DNA of 6,062 nucleotides. It comes from an uncultured Oscillospiraceae bacterium. Lineage in GTDB: Bacteria > Bacillota > Clostridia > Oscillospirales > Ruminococcaceae. The DNA lies in contig CAJTMU010000117.1 of NCBI GenBank assembly GCA_910577365.1, positions 1 to 6,062 on the forward strand, given 5' to 3'. The notes below the pieces were generated by a model that saw only the letters and a program-made list of their open reading frames with translations, was not told the DNA's origin and did no database searches. A program made the position numbers and the translations under genes. Each line of letters opens with the position of its first letter. Position 1 is the first letter of the stretch. Shown here one piece after another: positions 5,693-6,062 of the stretch.

Positions 5693-6062
5693 ATGACAGA
5701 AAATGAATTTATTGATAAAATAAGGGAAACCGTTGCGCAATACGAAATGGTTTCCAAGGGTGAAACGGTCTGTGTGGGACTTTCAGGCGGTGCGGACAGC
5801 GTTTCGCTGCTTCACGCGCTGAAAAAACTGGGCGACGAACTTGGCTTTAAGGTGCGCGCGGTGCACATCAATCACGGTCTGCGCGGTGAGGAGAGCGAAA
5901 GGGATATGCGGTTCTGCGAGCGTCTTTGCGGTGAGCTTGGTATAGATATCGATGTTCGCAGGCTAAACTTAGCTGCTGCAAAGGAAAAACATGAAAGTCT
6001 TGAAGAGTGCGCCAGAAAAGCCAGATATGAAGCCTTTGCCGAGGTAGTGGGGGAGGATAGGC
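5693..6062 (+). CDS. tilS: tRNA(Ile)-lysidine synthetase, 5' part (runs off window)
   Basis: TilS is an ATP-pyrophosphatase that attaches lysine to C34 of tRNA-Ile(CAU), switching the anticodon to read AUA and the tRNA to isoleucine. This suits a genome with many ATA codons, as seen in the neighbouring genes. The visible 123 residues run without a stop to the right edge and cover only the N-terminal catalytic domain, about a quarter of a typical protein. The PP-loop is VGLSGGADSVSLLHAL (SGGADS at residues 31-36), followed by VHINHGLRGEESERD and LEECARKARYEAF, all typical of TilS rather than TtcA. The ATG at 5693 is the only plausible start, because an in-frame TGA lies at 5672. Its Shine-Dalgarno is weak (only GG at 5685-5686), unlike the other genes here. 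It is 45 bases after dnaB and probably in the same transcript. Downstream domains cannot be judged. Confidence 0.93.
   Translation, partial: MTENEFIDKIRETVAQYEMVSKGETVCVGLSGGADSVSLLHALKKLGDELGFKVRAVHINHGLRGEESERDMRFCERLCGELGIDIDVRRLNLAAAKEKHESLEECARKARYEAFAEVVGEDR

Overview
The window is a compact, co-directional block of housekeeping genes, all on the + strand: the 3' part of an RNase J gene, gdpP (c-di-AMP phosphodiesterase), rplI (ribosomal protein L9), dnaB (replicative helicase) and the 5' part of tilS (tRNA-Ile lysidine synthetase). RNase J, GdpP, the gdpP-rplI-dnaB order, strong AAGGAGG/AAAGGTGG ribosome binding sites and a TTG start all point to a Bacillota chromosome. The moderate GC, frequent ATA and AGG codons and the single RNase J ending in a canonical LPIIMEV tail suggest a gut-type Clostridia, perhaps Oscillospiraceae/Ruminococcaceae. 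That lineage call is inference; no rRNA or species marker is present.

Layout: 1-1232 RNase J (N-terminal part off the left edge); 1233-1475 non-coding, structured; 1476-3563 gdpP from a TTG start; 3564-3828 non-coding, structured; 3829-4275 rplI; 1-nt gap; 4277-5647 dnaB; 45-nt gap; 5693 to the right edge tilS. Functions run from RNA turnover (RNase J) through second-messenger hydrolysis (GdpP) to the ribosome (L9), replication (DnaB) and tRNA decoding (TilS). rplI and dnaB are almost certainly co-transcribed and probably translationally coupled.

The coding content is conventional; I see no defence system, mobile gene or CRISPR array. The most notable part is the non-coding DNA. The two long gaps share a 25-base segment (21/25 identical; 1278-1302 and 3684-3708) placed the same way: at the 5' end of a multi-branched inverted-repeat structure whose closing strand ends 2-9 bases before the next gene's Shine-Dalgarno. 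All four differences between the copies fall either in a hairpin loop or at a paired position whose partner also changed so that pairing is kept. This looks like two members of a family of folded intergenic or leader elements, either dispersed repeats or cis-acting RNAs, which I do not recognise. I can see only two copies and could not fold them or search for others.
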